NCBI GenBank assembly: GCA_034401135.1
Contig: JAWZSP010000003.1
Coordinates: 3,286,001-3,350,000, forward strand
DNA length: 64,000 nt
Reading direction: 5' to 3'
DNA from: Volutella citrinella
Lineage: Eukaryota > Ascomycota > Sordariomycetes > Hypocreales > Nectriaceae
The notes beneath the pieces were generated by a model that saw nothing but the letters and a program-made list of their open reading frames with translations, searched no databases and had not been told where the DNA came from. Both the position numbers and the translations under genes were made by a program. Positions 25,901 through 37,740 of this stretch are shown here, piece after piece. Every line of letters starts with the position of its first letter. Positions within the stretch are counted from its first letter, which is position 1.

Positions 25901-26274
25901 GTCGGCCCCGAGTCCACAATTATCATCACAAGCGGGGCATATGGAAACATGTCAGAGGACCAACATTGTGGGTTACGACAAGTATTCGGAATCCTGCATC
26001 CCAAAAACATCATCATTGCCTCAGTCACGTCATTCCTTCTAGGTGCTGCTGACTTTTGGCGGGTGAGGTGCAAAATGCAACCCCCGTCAAAACTAAATCG
26101 CTGCTTCGATCCAACAAAAAAAAATCCACGGCTTCTCGCTTCGCAAAATCCGACACGCAATACTTTCAGCGGCCAGTTTCTCCTCAGTGGGCCGGGAAGG
26201 GACTGCGGATATGCGGATATGCGCAACGGCATCAGAACATCTCCGCGGTGCTCTCTGGCCCTGATGAGCCCTCT
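16955..26274. other. 9.3-kb gene-poor interval with unassigned ORF fragments
   Basis: The first 0.8 kb is the probable promoter and leader region of the minus-strand SPX gene. Beyond it I found no intact gene. Between about 20.7 and 25.3 kb several frames on both strands are open for 60-110 codons with protein-like composition, but stops and frame changes prevent any family assignment. The segment could hold a decayed large gene, or simply be chance ORFs in DNA of roughly balanced composition. Confidence 0.45.
20173..20192 (+). repeat. G20 homopolymer tract
   Basis: Twenty consecutive G on the plus strand are preceded by another short G run (20166-20171) broken by a single A. The tract is capable of G-quadruplex formation and is a likely sequencing and replication-slippage hotspot. 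No gene overlaps it. Confidence 0.85.
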
Positions 26275-27522
26275 TCACTCGGCTCGGTCCACCAGTTGAC
26301 CAACCTCCACAATACCGAGCAGCTCGCCCTTGTCCATCACGGCAACAATCGAGTCGGATCCACACGCTGCGTCCTCGTCATCCGGTGACGACTGCATGCT
26401 GCGAATCACATCGGCCGCCTGGCGGATGGCTGTGTCGGCGGAGAAGGACAGCATTTGCGACGGGGCGACCATGAGGCCCGCAACTTTGCCCACTTCACGA
26501 GAGTAATCGTCTCTGCCGAGGCTGCGGATCTTGCCAGGCGACACGATGCGATCCTGGACTCTGACCCATCCGCTGGGAGAGTCAAAACCCGCACGGAGAA
26601 GGTCCACGCCCAGGCTCTTCTCATCCAGTCCCTCTGCGAGAGGGATATCGCAAATTGGAATGGCAATGTCCGTCACCAGCCGAGGGAGCCTTGCCGCGGC
26701 GCCAATGGCACCACCCGGATGATTCTTGGCAAAGACTTTTGACACGCAGGCATGTAACTCTTTGGCGACTGCCATGGCAAGGGCATCGCCGAGCGCCAAG
26801 GCCACTGTTGTCGACGTTGTCGGTGCCGGCACGCCAAACGACGTCCTCTCCGGCTCCGGGACGGGGGCGGGGAGCAGAATGGTGTCGGGTCGGTGTTGGA
26901 TGAACTCGCAAGTCTCGGGTGTGGTGTGGGACGTGAGGAGAATGACGGGTAGCGCCTTGTCGAGGTGAGGCAGCATCAGGAGCAGCTCCTGCGTCTTCCC
27001 AGAATACGTTATGAACATGAGGGTGTCGTTGGGTCCGACGATGCCCATGTCGCCGTGCAGGGCCTCGGTGGGGTGTAGGAACACGGCGTGGACGGCGAGA
27101 CTCTTAAAGGTCGCGACGAGCTTCTGCCCGATATGCCCAGACTTGCCCACGCCTATCACCACGAGCTTTCCGCCCGTTTCCTCTTGCCTTGCTATGGCTT
27201 GGACGGACTTGTCAAAGCCGTCCCGCGCGAGCGAATCCGCCTCGTACAGCCTCGTGAGGCTCGCCAAGGCCAGCGCCTCGGTGTTCAGGACGTGCAAGCC
27301 ATCCCGTAGCCGCTGGGCTTGCCGACTATTGGTCTGGCTCTCTTGGCACAGTTCCCGGTCGAGCAGCAGGGGGTCTATGGGATCGCAGAGGGCGCGGTCG
27401 GGGGTGGAGATGGAAGGTGTTGGAGGCGAGGGGGGCGGGATAGATGGCCGTTGCGATGCGCCGAGCACCAGGACGGCGCTGGTTTGAACGGGCCAGTGGC
27501 CGCGCGACGGCTTGCTGCACAT
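26275..27522 (-). CDS. KpsF/GutQ-type sugar-phosphate isomerase (SIS domain)
   Basis: This is a single-exon ORF of 415 residues starting at the only upstream ATG. Residues about 120-260 match the SIS domain of arabinose-5-phosphate isomerases: GVGKSGHIGQKLVATFKS, then HPTEALHGDMG, ITYSGKTQELL and FAKNHPGGAIG, which correspond closely to the bacterial KpsF/GutQ signature blocks including the conserved His. The C-terminal 120 residues resemble the tandem CBS region of these enzymes but are divergent (ending VAVMDKGELLGIVEVGQL). The family interconverts ribulose 5-phosphate and arabinose 5-phosphate. In fungi, which have no Kdo lipopolysaccharide, the physiological substrate is uncertain. The N-terminal 80 residues are Pro/Ser-rich and not part of the family core. 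No intron is evident, consistent with but not proof of bacterial ancestry. Confidence 0.88.
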   Translation of the reverse strand: MCSKPSRGHWPVQTSAVLVLGASQRPSIPPPSPPTPSISTPDRALCDPIDPLLLDRELCQESQTNSRQAQRLRDGLHVLNTEALALASLTRLYEADSLARDGFDKSVQAIARQEETGGKLVVIGVGKSGHIGQKLVATFKSLAVHAVFLHPTEALHGDMGIVGPNDTLMFITYSGKTQELLLMLPHLDKALPVILLTSHTTPETCEFIQHRPDTILLPAPVPEPERTSFGVPAPTTSTTVALALGDALAMAVAKELHACVSKVFAKNHPGGAIGAAARLPRLVTDIAIPICDIPLAEGLDEKSLGVDLLRAGFDSPSGWVRVQDRIVSPGKIRSLGRDDYSREVGKVAGLMVAPSQMLSFSADTAIRQAADVIRSMQSSPDDEDAACGSDSIVAVMDKGELLGIVEVGQLVDRAE

Positions 27523-30500
27523 GGAGAAGGAGGTGTGGTCAATTGGGGGCGACAGGCGCAGCGAGTGCCTCTCTACTTTTTCAGGTGGGGGTAGAAACGT
27601 TCCCGTCTGTGTACTGCTTCCAATTGTCGAGCAGTCTGGAGCCCCGGCACAAAGAATTGGTACGGCGACTTCCCAGTCTGTAAGTTGTGTCGCGAGACGG
27701 ATAACCGCCCCAACGAGTCACTATCGCTTCATGAGGTGGGATGTGTGTGAAAGGTGTGGACAGTTGGAATCCCGGCTCGGGTCGGTCGCACTCGGGTCGG
27801 GGTCGAGGGTGCCGTGTTGGGTGTAATTATGGGTTGGGTGAAGGTGGAGGACTGAGGACGAGGACGGAAGATGGAGAGAGGAGAGGAGAAACTCGGCCGT
27901 CACAGATCGAGCGAGGGGGCTGCACGTCCAGGTTGGAGGGATCAGATCTGATATGGATTTCTCGTCGCAAGACCAGGCAGCTTATAAATATAAAAAGACC
28001 TTGAGGGGGGGGGAATTCCGGGTGGCTGTTATGCCCCATTGGCTGCGACGGATAGTTGTGACAAGCCAGAATCCCGATCTGGCGATAGCATCGAATTAAG
28101 TGGGCACGATAGGGGTCCAGCGCCCCAGGGCTCTCAAGCTAGCCCGTGCTTCCGAGATTCACGGCCCAAGATTGCGATTCCAGCGATCCGGGATGACGCA
28201 GGCGCGGGGGTGGTTATTGATTGATACGGATACGATATCGCATTGTGAGTGTCTCGGTCGATGCGCTCTCTGTGTTCTCTCATGTTGCATCTGCGTCTCT
28301 CCGTGCGCGACTCGCCCGTTTTTGCCGACAACGGCGATGCGCGCCTGCCGACGGTTTTTGACTTCAGCTTCGCGCCGGGCGCTCGGGGCACCCGCAATCT
28401 GCCGCAATGGCGGCATTTTCAACGCCGGCTCCTTCGGCCTTGGTAGGAAGGCGCGTAGGAGTCGCGTTGGCGAACGCCCCTGTGCAGCGCAGTGCGACCA
28501 GTCTATGACCTGTCGACAAGAGATGGGGGATTCGGCGCCTGTCGTGGGCGAACCAGCGTCGGCGCAGCGACCGCCTCGGGCTTGGTCCGAGCAGATGGCG
28601 CGAGAGGGGCCCCGATGTCGTGCTGCGAATGACTCTTCTTTGCGGGCTCTCAGATCGCGATGGCAGCGGAACGACTTGGCGTCCCCATCGGCGGCTGTCG
28701 TGGTCTTGGTCTTGGTCTTGACACTTGGCCACTCCATGTCGCTTATCTCCCCCCGCCAGACTCGACTCTCACAAGCCCTCCCAAGGGTCGCAAATTATGC
28801 ACGTGGTAGTAGACGAGCCTAATCTAGTTGTGCTAGCATTTCTATCCTTTCCTGCGTTCTACATAGGAGATCGCATTATTGAGCTGATAAGCTGCACTGC
28901 AAGTACTCATAGTGTGTCATGTGACCCAATTGGGCAACCATAGGGTAGGTATAACTCTCATCGTCATGAGCATCATCCCCGAACACGAGAAACACACGTC
29001 GAATGGAGGTATACGCATCCAATAATAGCAGTAGCAATTTCTAGTGTATCCCTTCGTTCATTCGGATCGTGCGGGATGTGGTGTTGTCATAGACAACTTC
29101 GTCGAGGGTGTTGAGGTGGTTCCCACCGTCACCGTGTCGGCAGTGCCAGGAAGCCTTGGGGATTTAACCTCTAGGCGGTGAAAAATCATCAAGCAAGTTA
29201 ACTGACGTAATCGAGACAGACATCTCACTACGAATGAGCCGGGCTGGCACCTCTGGTGGAAAGGGAAGTCGCCGAGTATCTGGTCCGCCCCCTCATCTGC
29301 AATCAGCAAAGAAGGATCATCGACCCCTGTCAATTGTACTCCAACACGACGTGACTCTTGGACCCCGCCACTCGTATCTCACAAAGTAGCTGACAACTCG
29401 TCCCGCACCTGGCTAGCTACGGAGCTTGTCGTGATTTGTTACCGACAAAACACCAACACGAGGGCCAAGTCCAGATTATTCTTGGCCTTGATTGGCCTGG
29501 GTCGTCCTACTTCATTTACGTCGATACAAGGTGAGCCCGAGGAGCTACACCGCTGTCTCACCTGGAGCAAAGGAGCGCGCGTGTGATCTGCACAATGAGG
29601 ATGTCCTCCCGGCCTCACGGAAGGAATATGTGCTGTGCTCACAGGGCCTCCGAGGATTTGCCATGTCATGAAACCAGATTATCGTATACCAAGCCCCATT
29701 ACTTGATCATACTGTTGACTAAAACCACTGAATAGTAATTGTTAGTTTCCGGAAGGATGTCGTCTCCGGAAAGGGGGTCGTAGAAAGTGTCTGGAAACTT
29801 TGGACGGCACGACCCGTGCTTGTCTAGGACGCTGAGAATTGTAATATTTTAGCCGCCCCTAGACGACGATCCTCAATCCAAAACAACCTTCGAATAAGGC
29901 TGACATAGCAAGGTGAGGCGGATGCCCGATTCCGGATGTGGCTTTTTGAGCAATTGGGGGCCGCACATGCTGATGGATGGCAAAGTTAACAGATTGACAG
30001 CATTCCTTCCCCGTCGTCGTTTCAGGCTGCAAAGCGTAAGATCTAAGAAAATGGGGCATCCGTAATTACAGGAAACTTTTCCTTCCAAGAGCTGTCTGTC
30101 TGGTCTGCTACTAGTGCTAGATACAAGCACAGAGGCGGCTGCAAGGCTCAGGGGGAGGTGCGCTTCTTCATGATGTCAACCAAACCATATTTCGCACTGC
30201 AGGAGATTACAAAATGCCGAAAAGTCAAAAAGGGCCCTATTAGAGCCTGTAGGAGCCGACCCAGGGCTCGGGTTGTGGGCAGCTGAGACTCACTGAGAGC
30301 CCAAGAGGCAGCGGAAGCACTGGCGCGCCCCCACCTGGACCTGGGCCCGGGGACCATTTCGGACGACGCCTCATGCCTCATTCTGGGCTGAGTACCTTAC
30401 CCTTGGCCCTTACGTAGTACGTCTAGAACCCACAGCCAGAACTATCGACTGCTGGACCGGGACTAGCAGACCCGGCAGCCTGCCTGGGCCCTGCAAGCTC

Positions 30501-31826
30501 GCTGTTATCAGACATTTACGAGACCAAGGCATTGTACGAGGTCTGGACGCGAAGCTGTCAAAGTTTTCCGCTCCCTCGCGTCCTCGCCGTATTTCAATTT
30601 ATGGAGGAATCAATTGCTATTTCCTTGCTGCTATCTGTATTGGCATTTCAGAGGCTGATGCACTACCCAGGCACCTGAAGGCGTGGCTAGCTGCCAGCAC
30701 GTGTCTTTGCGGGTACAGGATCCCCCCTCTGTTTGGGCGGGCCGTAATTGACGGTTCTTTAGTCAGTCAACCTTGCATGAGAGCCGCCCGGGTTCGATGC
30801 GCTGGGAATCCAGGGTTTCCCCTAAGTTTGGTGGCTGCGTTTGCTTCCCGGACAGCATGCGGCGTTGCAACGACATGTACCCCGTAATGTAATTGCAGTG
30901 TCCTGTACAGGTTACCCGAGCTGCAGATTTGATTGCGTTGTACATTGGCTGGTGTAGCTGGCCATGTTGGACAAGCGACATGTCCAGAAGAGGCCCCCTG
31001 GAGATGGCCAGACACGGGGCGTTGCGGTTGACAGCCGCCAGTGATTGCGCAGTACTGCGACTACGTGGAATGGTAAGTTTCCCCCTCTTCCGAGTTGCAC
31101 CCATGGGCCGTGAATGTCGGCCAAAGCAAAAGATGACGACGCCGTACAGAACAGGGGGCGGTTCCGGAAACTTGAGGACTACCTTACTGTCGCGGGTACA
31201 ACTCGAGGATCCTTGCCTCTGTCGCCGCACTTGGATGGTGCTGACGCTGCAGACTGTCCTCCGCTGCACCACCACCCCCTGAGTCGTAAGCCTTCCAATG
31301 GAGTGGGCACCTCTAGGTAGCCCGTCAAAGTCCCCAGTCGATGGATGTTTCCACCTCCCTCCAATCCCATACCTGACCTTGCCGCAAGGTACCGCACAGC
31401 TCTCGCAGTCGTCGTAGCGCCTACAAGTAGTGGCACTAAATCGCCCGGCCTAGCCTCCACTGCCAGAGATGGCCCAGGTACATCCCTTGGCCACAGGGCG
31501 CTAGCAGCTCACTCCGTATTCTCGACACGTCGCCCCTCCATTTCTATTGGGGATGGGAGAGCCTGGCGCCGCAGTCCACAAAACGTGATTCGAGCCGCTC
31601 CCGGCGCCCTCCTCTGCCTGATCGCCTGCCTCTATCCCTTTGGCTCTTCTTTGCGCGTGTGTTCCTGCTCTACATTGGACGAGAAACGCAGCCCTTGTGC
31701 TTCTCTTGGCACCCGACGCCTGTCACCTGCCGCAGGCTTTCCTTTCTTCCTTCTCCTTTCGCCGGTCGCCTCTTTCCTCTCATCGCCCTGCTCCTGTGCA
31801 CCTTCCCCCGTCCAAACACCGCCACA
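27523..31826. other. 4.3-kb intergenic region
   Basis: This separates the divergently transcribed isomerase (-) and glycosyltransferase (+). The first 500 bp is the presumptive isomerase promoter. Overlapping open frames at 28100-28822 (+) and 28159-28737 (-) have no recognisable domain and are treated as chance. The last 200 bp before 31827 is very pyrimidine-rich, typical of a fungal promoter or 5' leader. Nothing else is supported. Confidence 0.45.
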
Positions 31827-33908
31827 ATGCCTCTGGCGCCCGGCTCCATCAAGGGCTTCGACCTGGGCTCCCTATGGAGCTCGCCCCGGCGCTGGAAGGC
31901 CGTCATGCTGACAGTCTTTGGCGCGACGCTACTCATTGCGCTCTACCAACTCAGCGAGCTGCAATCATCCTCTGGCTCGTACAAGAACGTCATCGAACAC
32001 GTCTCCGAGGGCCCGGGGGGCATCGACGACACTGGAATGGTCATCAGCCCCGAGGTCAACCTCAACAGCACTACCGGTGGCGCAGACAGCTCACCCCCCT
32101 CCGACGAGGCCTCCAAGCAGGAGGGCAAATCCGAAGAAGATAAAGAACCCGTGGCGGACCCTGAAGAGAAGAAACCTGAAGAAAAGAAACCCGAGGAGGA
32201 GAAGCTCGATGAGAAGAAGCCCGAGAAGTCCGAGACTGAGGATAAGAAGCCCGGCGAGGACAAGGCCGAAGAAAAGAAACCAGACGCCGTCACCGCCAGC
32301 TCTGCCCCGACCGAGACTAAGGCCGAACCCAAGAAGTCCAGCGCAACCGGTAGCGGTGCCACGTCCAACGGGGCTGCTCATGGCGGCGACCCCAAGGCGC
32401 AACCGCCTGTAGCGAACCCGGCCTGCGAGGGCTTCCCCAACACGGACGGAATCATGCTCGTCATGAAGACGGGCGCATCCGAGTCTTTTGAGAAGCTTCC
32501 CGCCCACTTCTTGACCCACATGCAGTGCTTGCCCGACTTCCTCCTCTTCTCAGACCTGGTGAGTCCTTGCATCTTATCCCTCTGACAAACCTTTGAGCGC
32601 CGAGGCGACCATCTGCCCGACATTATGGGCATTCTAGCTAACAGCGCCGTTGCAGGATCAAAAAATCGGCCAATACCAAATCCACAACGTGCTCGGCGAA
32701 GTCAAGGACACGGTCAAGAAGGGCAAGAAGGAGTTTACGCTTTATGATTCCCAAACCAAGTGCCCGGTATCCCAGAAGGACTGCAGCCCCGAAGGCAAAG
32801 CATGGGACCTCGACAAATACAAGTTCCTCCACATGATTGAGTATGCGTGGAAGATGCGACCCGATATGGAGTGGTACGTGTTCGCCGAGGCGGACACATA
32901 CATCTTCTGGCCCAACTTGGTCACCTGGCTGCGCGAAAAGGCGGATGTCTCAAAGCACGGTTACGTTGGCAGCGTTGCCATGCTCAAGGGCAAGCCATTC
33001 GCACACGGTGGAAGCGGCTACGTCATGACGGGCGAGCTCCTTAAGAAGATGGTTGCGATTCCTAATCTCGCTGATAAGTACGACGAGATGGCGACCCACG
33101 AGTGCTGCGGTGACTATCTGATGTCCTTGGCCGTCATGGAGGCTGGCGACAAGGTAAAAAATAGTCACCCAATGTTCAACGGCGAGAAGCCCAACACGCT
33201 CCCGTATGGACATGGCCACTGGTGTGAGCCGCTCTTCACCATGCACCATGTCAACTCTGAGGAGGTCGCCAGGGTGTGGAACTATGAGAAGTCGAGGAAG
33301 GCAAAGGTGAGTGGGCTGAGGTTCTTGGAAAATTTACTGGGGCTGGCTGCTAACACGGGACGTAGGGCATTCTGCAAATCAAGGAGATGTACCATGAGTT
33401 CTTTGCACCGAACCTCGTCGAAAAGCGGGACGAGTGGGACAACCTGTCGGACGATGTCTGCTATATTGGCCCCGACGAGGAATCTCAGAAACAAGCCGGC
33501 GACCACGAAAAGGGACGCCAGAAGAAGGAGGCCGAGAAGAACCCAGTGGAGCGGCGAGCGCACTATTCTGCCGACCATTGCGCACAAGTCTGCGTGTCGG
33601 CGGAACTGAACATCAAGGCCGACGACGTAGACTACCTCCACTCTGATGACGAACGATTCAAGGTGATTCGCACCAAGTGGGAAGAGCGCTCCAAGGACGA
33701 CAAGCAATGGAACGGAGCGCGACGTTGCTTCCAGTGGCGATACCACAAGAACACTTGCTGCATTGCTCGGAGCTTCAAGCAGGGCAGGCGGCGCAAGGAG
33801 ACGGATCCCAAGGAGAGGTGGACGAGCGGGTGGTTCGTTGGCGGCATCAACAAGTGGATCGAGGCCAAGGGCGACAAGTGCGACCCTGCATGGAAGGAGC
33901 CGCATTAA
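31827..33908 (+). CDS. GT31-like type II Golgi glycosyltransferase
   Basis: Exons are 31827-32558, 32656-33306 and 33366-33908; both introns are phase 0 with GTGAGT donors, giving 641 residues. Residues about 23-42 (WKAVMLTVFGATLLIALYQL) form a single N-terminal signal anchor, giving type II topology. A Lys/Glu/Pro-rich stem of about 110 residues follows (repeated EKKPEE-like units). The catalytic region begins near residue 205 (CEGFPNTDGIMLVMKTGASE). EWYVFAEADTYIFWPNL contains the D-x-D-like metal/nucleotide-sugar site in the EADTY form seen in fungal family 31 enzymes. THECCGDY and GHWCEPLFTMHHV are further conserved-looking blocks. The C-terminus is Cys- and Trp-rich and specific to fungal members. 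The enzyme is expected to transfer a hexose in the Golgi lumen; donor and acceptor cannot be read from sequence. Confidence 0.87.
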
Positions 33909-35059
33909 GACGAGCTTCGCTGATGCGCGCCAAGCTCAAAGAGAACAAAAAAAAGAACGACTTTTGTGTGATTGTACGATGGCCTGCGGCGTGCTTGGCT
34001 GTGGCGTTTGGGCGGTTGGGGAGGGATCCTGTACAAACCATCGAGGGCACGACGATGCTCCGTGGAGCCTTCTCGAACCGAGGGCTGGCGTTGGGGCGAA
34101 AACGAGCACAGCTGCTCAACCATGTCTTTTCTATTTTATTATACCTTGGCTTTGATTCCGTTTGCCATCCAGCATCTTGTGCCCGGAGGAGGAGGGAGCT
34201 CGCATGGAGGTCTCGGTCGCCCAATGCCCCAGCCAACAGCGAGATATCCCGGCACAGTTGAACCAGCGGCGTGGTTGCGGTCCATCTCGGAGGGCCGGAC
34301 CAGTAATTTGGAAACCCGAAGATATACCAAGGAGCAAATACGACTATATTCGTTTCTGCGTTATGATTCCCGTGTCACCGCCATGCCTCCTGGCACACCT
34401 CGCACGCATCACACGCACCGCTTTATGTCGATCTGACGTCTGTAGCCAATGTGTCTGTCAAAGCGTGCATGGGACGGGATGATATCAGAACGGTACGGAG
34501 TGCTGACGTACCTCGGTCGCGCTCCACATGGGACGGGACACTGTCTCACAACCACACCCGCCTCGTGGCCCAGGTCTCGTCTGCAGTTGGCAGGCCCCGC
34601 CTTGTGCATACCCGGCTGCAAGTGCAAGCCCTCGCACGGCCCGGCTCGCCAGGGGACGTGGCATGGCCCGAAAGTCTAGACTGCAGTCGCCGCCATGTGG
34701 TGCGTCCGTCTCCCGATAAGATTTCAATGTGCTGCCGATGCCTCAGAGGAGAGAGCCTATTGGTCCTATTGGGTATGTAATTAGATGGAGGTGCACAGCT
34801 TTGATGGGAAGGATGTGGAAGCCAGCTCTTTGAGAACACTAGGACGGCAGAGGGAGCTTCTTGAAATGTGAATATCATGGCCCCTAGCGGACCGCATCAT
34901 GCTTGTTGTATTTTATTTCAGGCGCGGCGCCATTTCCCAGGCCGGCCGGGCCACCGCTATCAAAGACACTCTACTCTATATATCTGAACACGTCGGGTTA
35001 CATCCATTATCGTTCCAATTCATATTCGTCATTACGGCTGTCCAGCATTGCGCCCCCCC
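33909..35059. other. convergent 3' interval
   Basis: 1.15 kb lies between the converging glycosyltransferase and F-box genes. It presumably contains both 3' untranslated regions. No domain or RNA gene was recognised. Confidence 0.5.
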
Positions 35060-35962
35060 TTACTGCGATGCAACATTCTTCTGTCCGCCATGGCGCCCGC
35101 AAAGATGCGGGTTCTTTGGGGACTTCATGTAGCAATACGTCTTGGCCCCTTCGCCAGCAGGCTTGCCAAACATTTCCTTAATGGAGCAGTACTCGCTCCT
35201 CTCGCCCATCCACTCCTTCAGGTGACGGTGCAGCTCGCATCGGGAGATGCCGCACTTTCGGCAGTAGACCTGGCCCTTGACGCGCATCTGCTCCATGGCT
35301 GTGGCAGCAGACTTGTCCTGGCGGTGGACGATTGACCCGGCACCGCGCCAAGCCCACTCCAAGTCGTTCGGCCCAGAGTATCGGCTGGACAGGGGCACAG
35401 TGCCGTGGAGCCGCCGGTGAATGTCGTAGAAGTTGGAGTTTGTGAGGCCGAAGCAGGTGCTGTCGATGGGGTCGAGGAAATCAAAGATGGTGTAGTGAAG
35501 CTCCGACGGTAGATCGAGGAGCGTGAAGTCTTTGGGGGGTTGGGGCTGGCCTGGGGGAACAGGCTCAGAGTCTGTGACGGAGTATGAACGCCGGGGCGTG
35601 GGAAGCTTGGGTCGTCGGGGAAGCTGGTAAGCCACGCTAGATGGAGGAGCAGCAGTCGAGGGCTGTGAGTGCTCTTCCGTTGCCAGAGGTGCATTTTCGG
35701 GGATGGGGGTCGGGCTGTTGAACTGCTGCGATGGCTCATGGTCGCCCTGGTAGTCGGTCAGGGACCAGCCACGTCGTGGGGCCCTCATCATGCCTCTTTT
35801 CTTGTTCAATTCTCGCATTCGCTCAGCGTGCTCCTCTCTGGTCATTATCAAGGATGAATCCTTGCGCCCGAGGCTGGGTCGTCTCACGAGCTGTGTGTCG
35901 GGGGACTCGCGGATAGGCGTGCCACTAGAGGACAGCGCAGGATCAGCCAGCAAGTGAACCAT
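35060..35962 (-). CDS. F-box protein with C-terminal Cys/His motif
   Basis: The ATG at 35962 (MVHLLADPALSS) gives 300 residues; the frame stays open upstream to about 36037 but without an ATG. Residues about 140-185 match an F-box (FTLLDLPSELHYTIFDFLDP then FGLTNSNFYDIHRRLHG), the Skp1-binding helix bundle of SCF ubiquitin ligases. The C-terminus has paired Cys and His residues (VYCRKCGISRCELHRHLKEW, later TYCYMKSPKNPHLCGRHG) that could bind zinc or a substrate. The N-terminal half is Pro/Ser-rich and basic (HAERMRELNKKRGMMRAPRR). It probably recruits an unknown substrate for ubiquitination. An upstream exon cannot be excluded. Confidence 0.78.
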   Translation of the reverse strand: MVHLLADPALSSSGTPIRESPDTQLVRRPSLGRKDSSLIMTREEHAERMRELNKKRGMMRAPRRGWSLTDYQGDHEPSQQFNSPTPIPENAPLATEEHSQPSTAAPPSSVAYQLPRRPKLPTPRRSYSVTDSEPVPPGQPQPPKDFTLLDLPSELHYTIFDFLDPIDSTCFGLTNSNFYDIHRRLHGTVPLSSRYSGPNDLEWAWRGAGSIVHRQDKSAATAMEQMRVKGQVYCRKCGISRCELHRHLKEWMGERSEYCSIKEMFGKPAGEGAKTYCYMKSPKNPHLCGRHGGQKNVASQ

Positions 35963-36038
35963 TGCGGGGAGTGAAAATTGAGCGATGATTGTCGACTGCC
36001 CTGACGAGATGTCGGGTTTTCTCGTACGGCAGGCCACT

Positions 36039-36062
36039 GGGTCTGGGTCTGGGTCTGGGTTT
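36039..36062. repeat. GGGTCT hexamer repeat
   Basis: Three GGGTCT units and one GGGTTT unit lie about 75 bp upstream of the F-box ATG, in its probable 5' leader. On the transcript strand they read AGACCC. Confidence 0.75.
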
Positions 36063-37624
36063 GGAGGTGGAAATAGGTGAGATTAGAGTGCTGGGATGAC
36101 TGGCGGGTGGCAGATTGGCGATTGAGCGGCACACGGGCCAGGGGGGAGGATCTGAAGGCTCTGGAGAGTTTGGAGGAAGAAGGGTCTGCTCAGGGGTGTG
36201 TCTTGTTATGTGACGTTGACGATGTTGTGCTGGCGTCGCTTGGAAGATGTGTGGGATAAGATCCTCACTAGCGAGCTCATGAGTTGACGTCGAGGTATAA
36301 GTCGAGATGGGCTTGCGGATCGAAATGGAGCCCAGCTCCCGCAGGTGGCGAGCCCTGGTGGGTTTTAAAGACTTTGACGATAGGCGAGTAGCCGACCGGA
36401 GACCGACCGGCGGCGGGCGACGGATGGGTGGTGTGATGGGTCCAGGACCCATCGTGGGCCAATTCGAGAGATCTCGCGCCAGGGGCTTGTCTGCTGGGCT
36501 TGGCCATGACCTAGCCATGAGCCATGATAAGCCCAAGGTTAGCGCGAGGCACAGGACGCTTGCCCGCTCTTTGCCTGGGCAGCCGGTGTCGCCAGACGGC
36601 TGAGCAGGTTTGACGCCTTGGCTTGGCTGGGCTGGGTTTGCTGGGCGGGCTGTGGGATGCCATCTGACCTGGCGATGCCCAACCGTCACCCGTTTTCCGT
36701 TTTGCCAGTGCCGCACATGCCGGGGTTTGACTCGCGGATGTGGCAAGGCTCGCGCGTCCCGTTCTTCCTCTGACAGGCCGAAGCGGATTCTGGTCTGGTG
36801 GACCCATTGATCAACGGCACAGCTGCATCTGGGGAACTCCGCCGTCGCGACCGCTCCTCGCCTCGCCTCGCCTCGCCGGGCCGGTTCAGCGATTGGCATC
36901 GTATGACAGGGAGTGATTCCGGGTGACGATTCCCCCCGGACGAATTCATGGCGACGCTGGATTACATGTACTGTCGGGTGTGCTGCAGTGCAAGGTGGGG
37001 GGCCGCTTCCTGCACGAGTGCAGTGGAATGCTGAGTCGCTCGGTACGGCCTCCTCCGTGGGGAACTGCAGAGACTGATTGGCAATGACTGCCGGGCTTTA
37101 GCCTCTGCTCGGCCACCCCCGAAGAGGGCATCCGGGATTCTTACCTGTCTTACCCTGGAAATGTTTCTCCAAGCGAACCGGTGGCATTGGAGGTATGTCG
37201 TCAGCTGGCCCCCCTGTCAACCCCTCCAGGGACCAACAACCCGCCGACCGTTTGGAAGCACCCACTATAGCGTCATTATGGGCCGCCCTATTGAGCGATC
37301 AACACCACAGAGACCCGCCCAAGGGCCTGCATCTTCGTCACGCGAGTTGTCTCCCCAGATTCGATTCTGCTCCAAACCGAGTTGCAGGCTGTGTTGGTGT
37401 CCCCTTGACGCCGCTTGTCGCTTCCGAAAGCAGTGCCGGCACACCACCTCCACCCACCATCCAATGGATGGCCAGCCATGAGATTGCCAAAAACCAGCCG
37501 TCAAAGTGTCACGCCAGCGAGGCAGTAAGTTGATCTGATCCGACACCTACCGCATCAGTATGCCCGCGCCATGTTCGATTCTCCGGCTATTTTAATGCAC
37601 CTCTATCTATTCTACGCGACCTCG
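36063..37624. other. intergenic, no gene seen
   Basis: This is the upstream region of the F-box gene. A long minus-strand frame (35943-36899) overlaps it but is compositionally driven and has no domain. Nothing else is supported. Confidence 0.45.
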
Positions 37625-37740
37625 TCACTCCCGTTCACTCAGCCTGTGATAGAGAACTACATCCTTGGAGGCGAGAGGATCCTCTGAAGTAGTTACCGCC
37701 ATAGTATAGATGGAGTATGGATATAGACTCTCTTCTGTAT
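37625..37740 (-). pseudogene. Gfd2-like fragment E
   Basis: The minus strand encodes AVTTSEDPLASKDVV, matching the short pre-domain motif (x-VT-x-PEDPL-x-SKDAV) seen in the copies at 40479-41400. Only this lead-in remains; the following IAIDFEN exonuclease motif is destroyed. It is a small degenerate remnant at the left edge of the repeat compartment. Confidence 0.4.

Noticed and set aside
28100..28822. Long overlapping ORFs on both strands
   Set aside because: Mutual shadows in GC-rich DNA with no motif on either strand.
35943..36899. 318-codon minus-strand ORF upstream of the F-box gene
   Set aside because: Pro/Arg/Thr-rich, overlaps the F-box 5' end in another frame, and includes a hexamer repeat. 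No domain.
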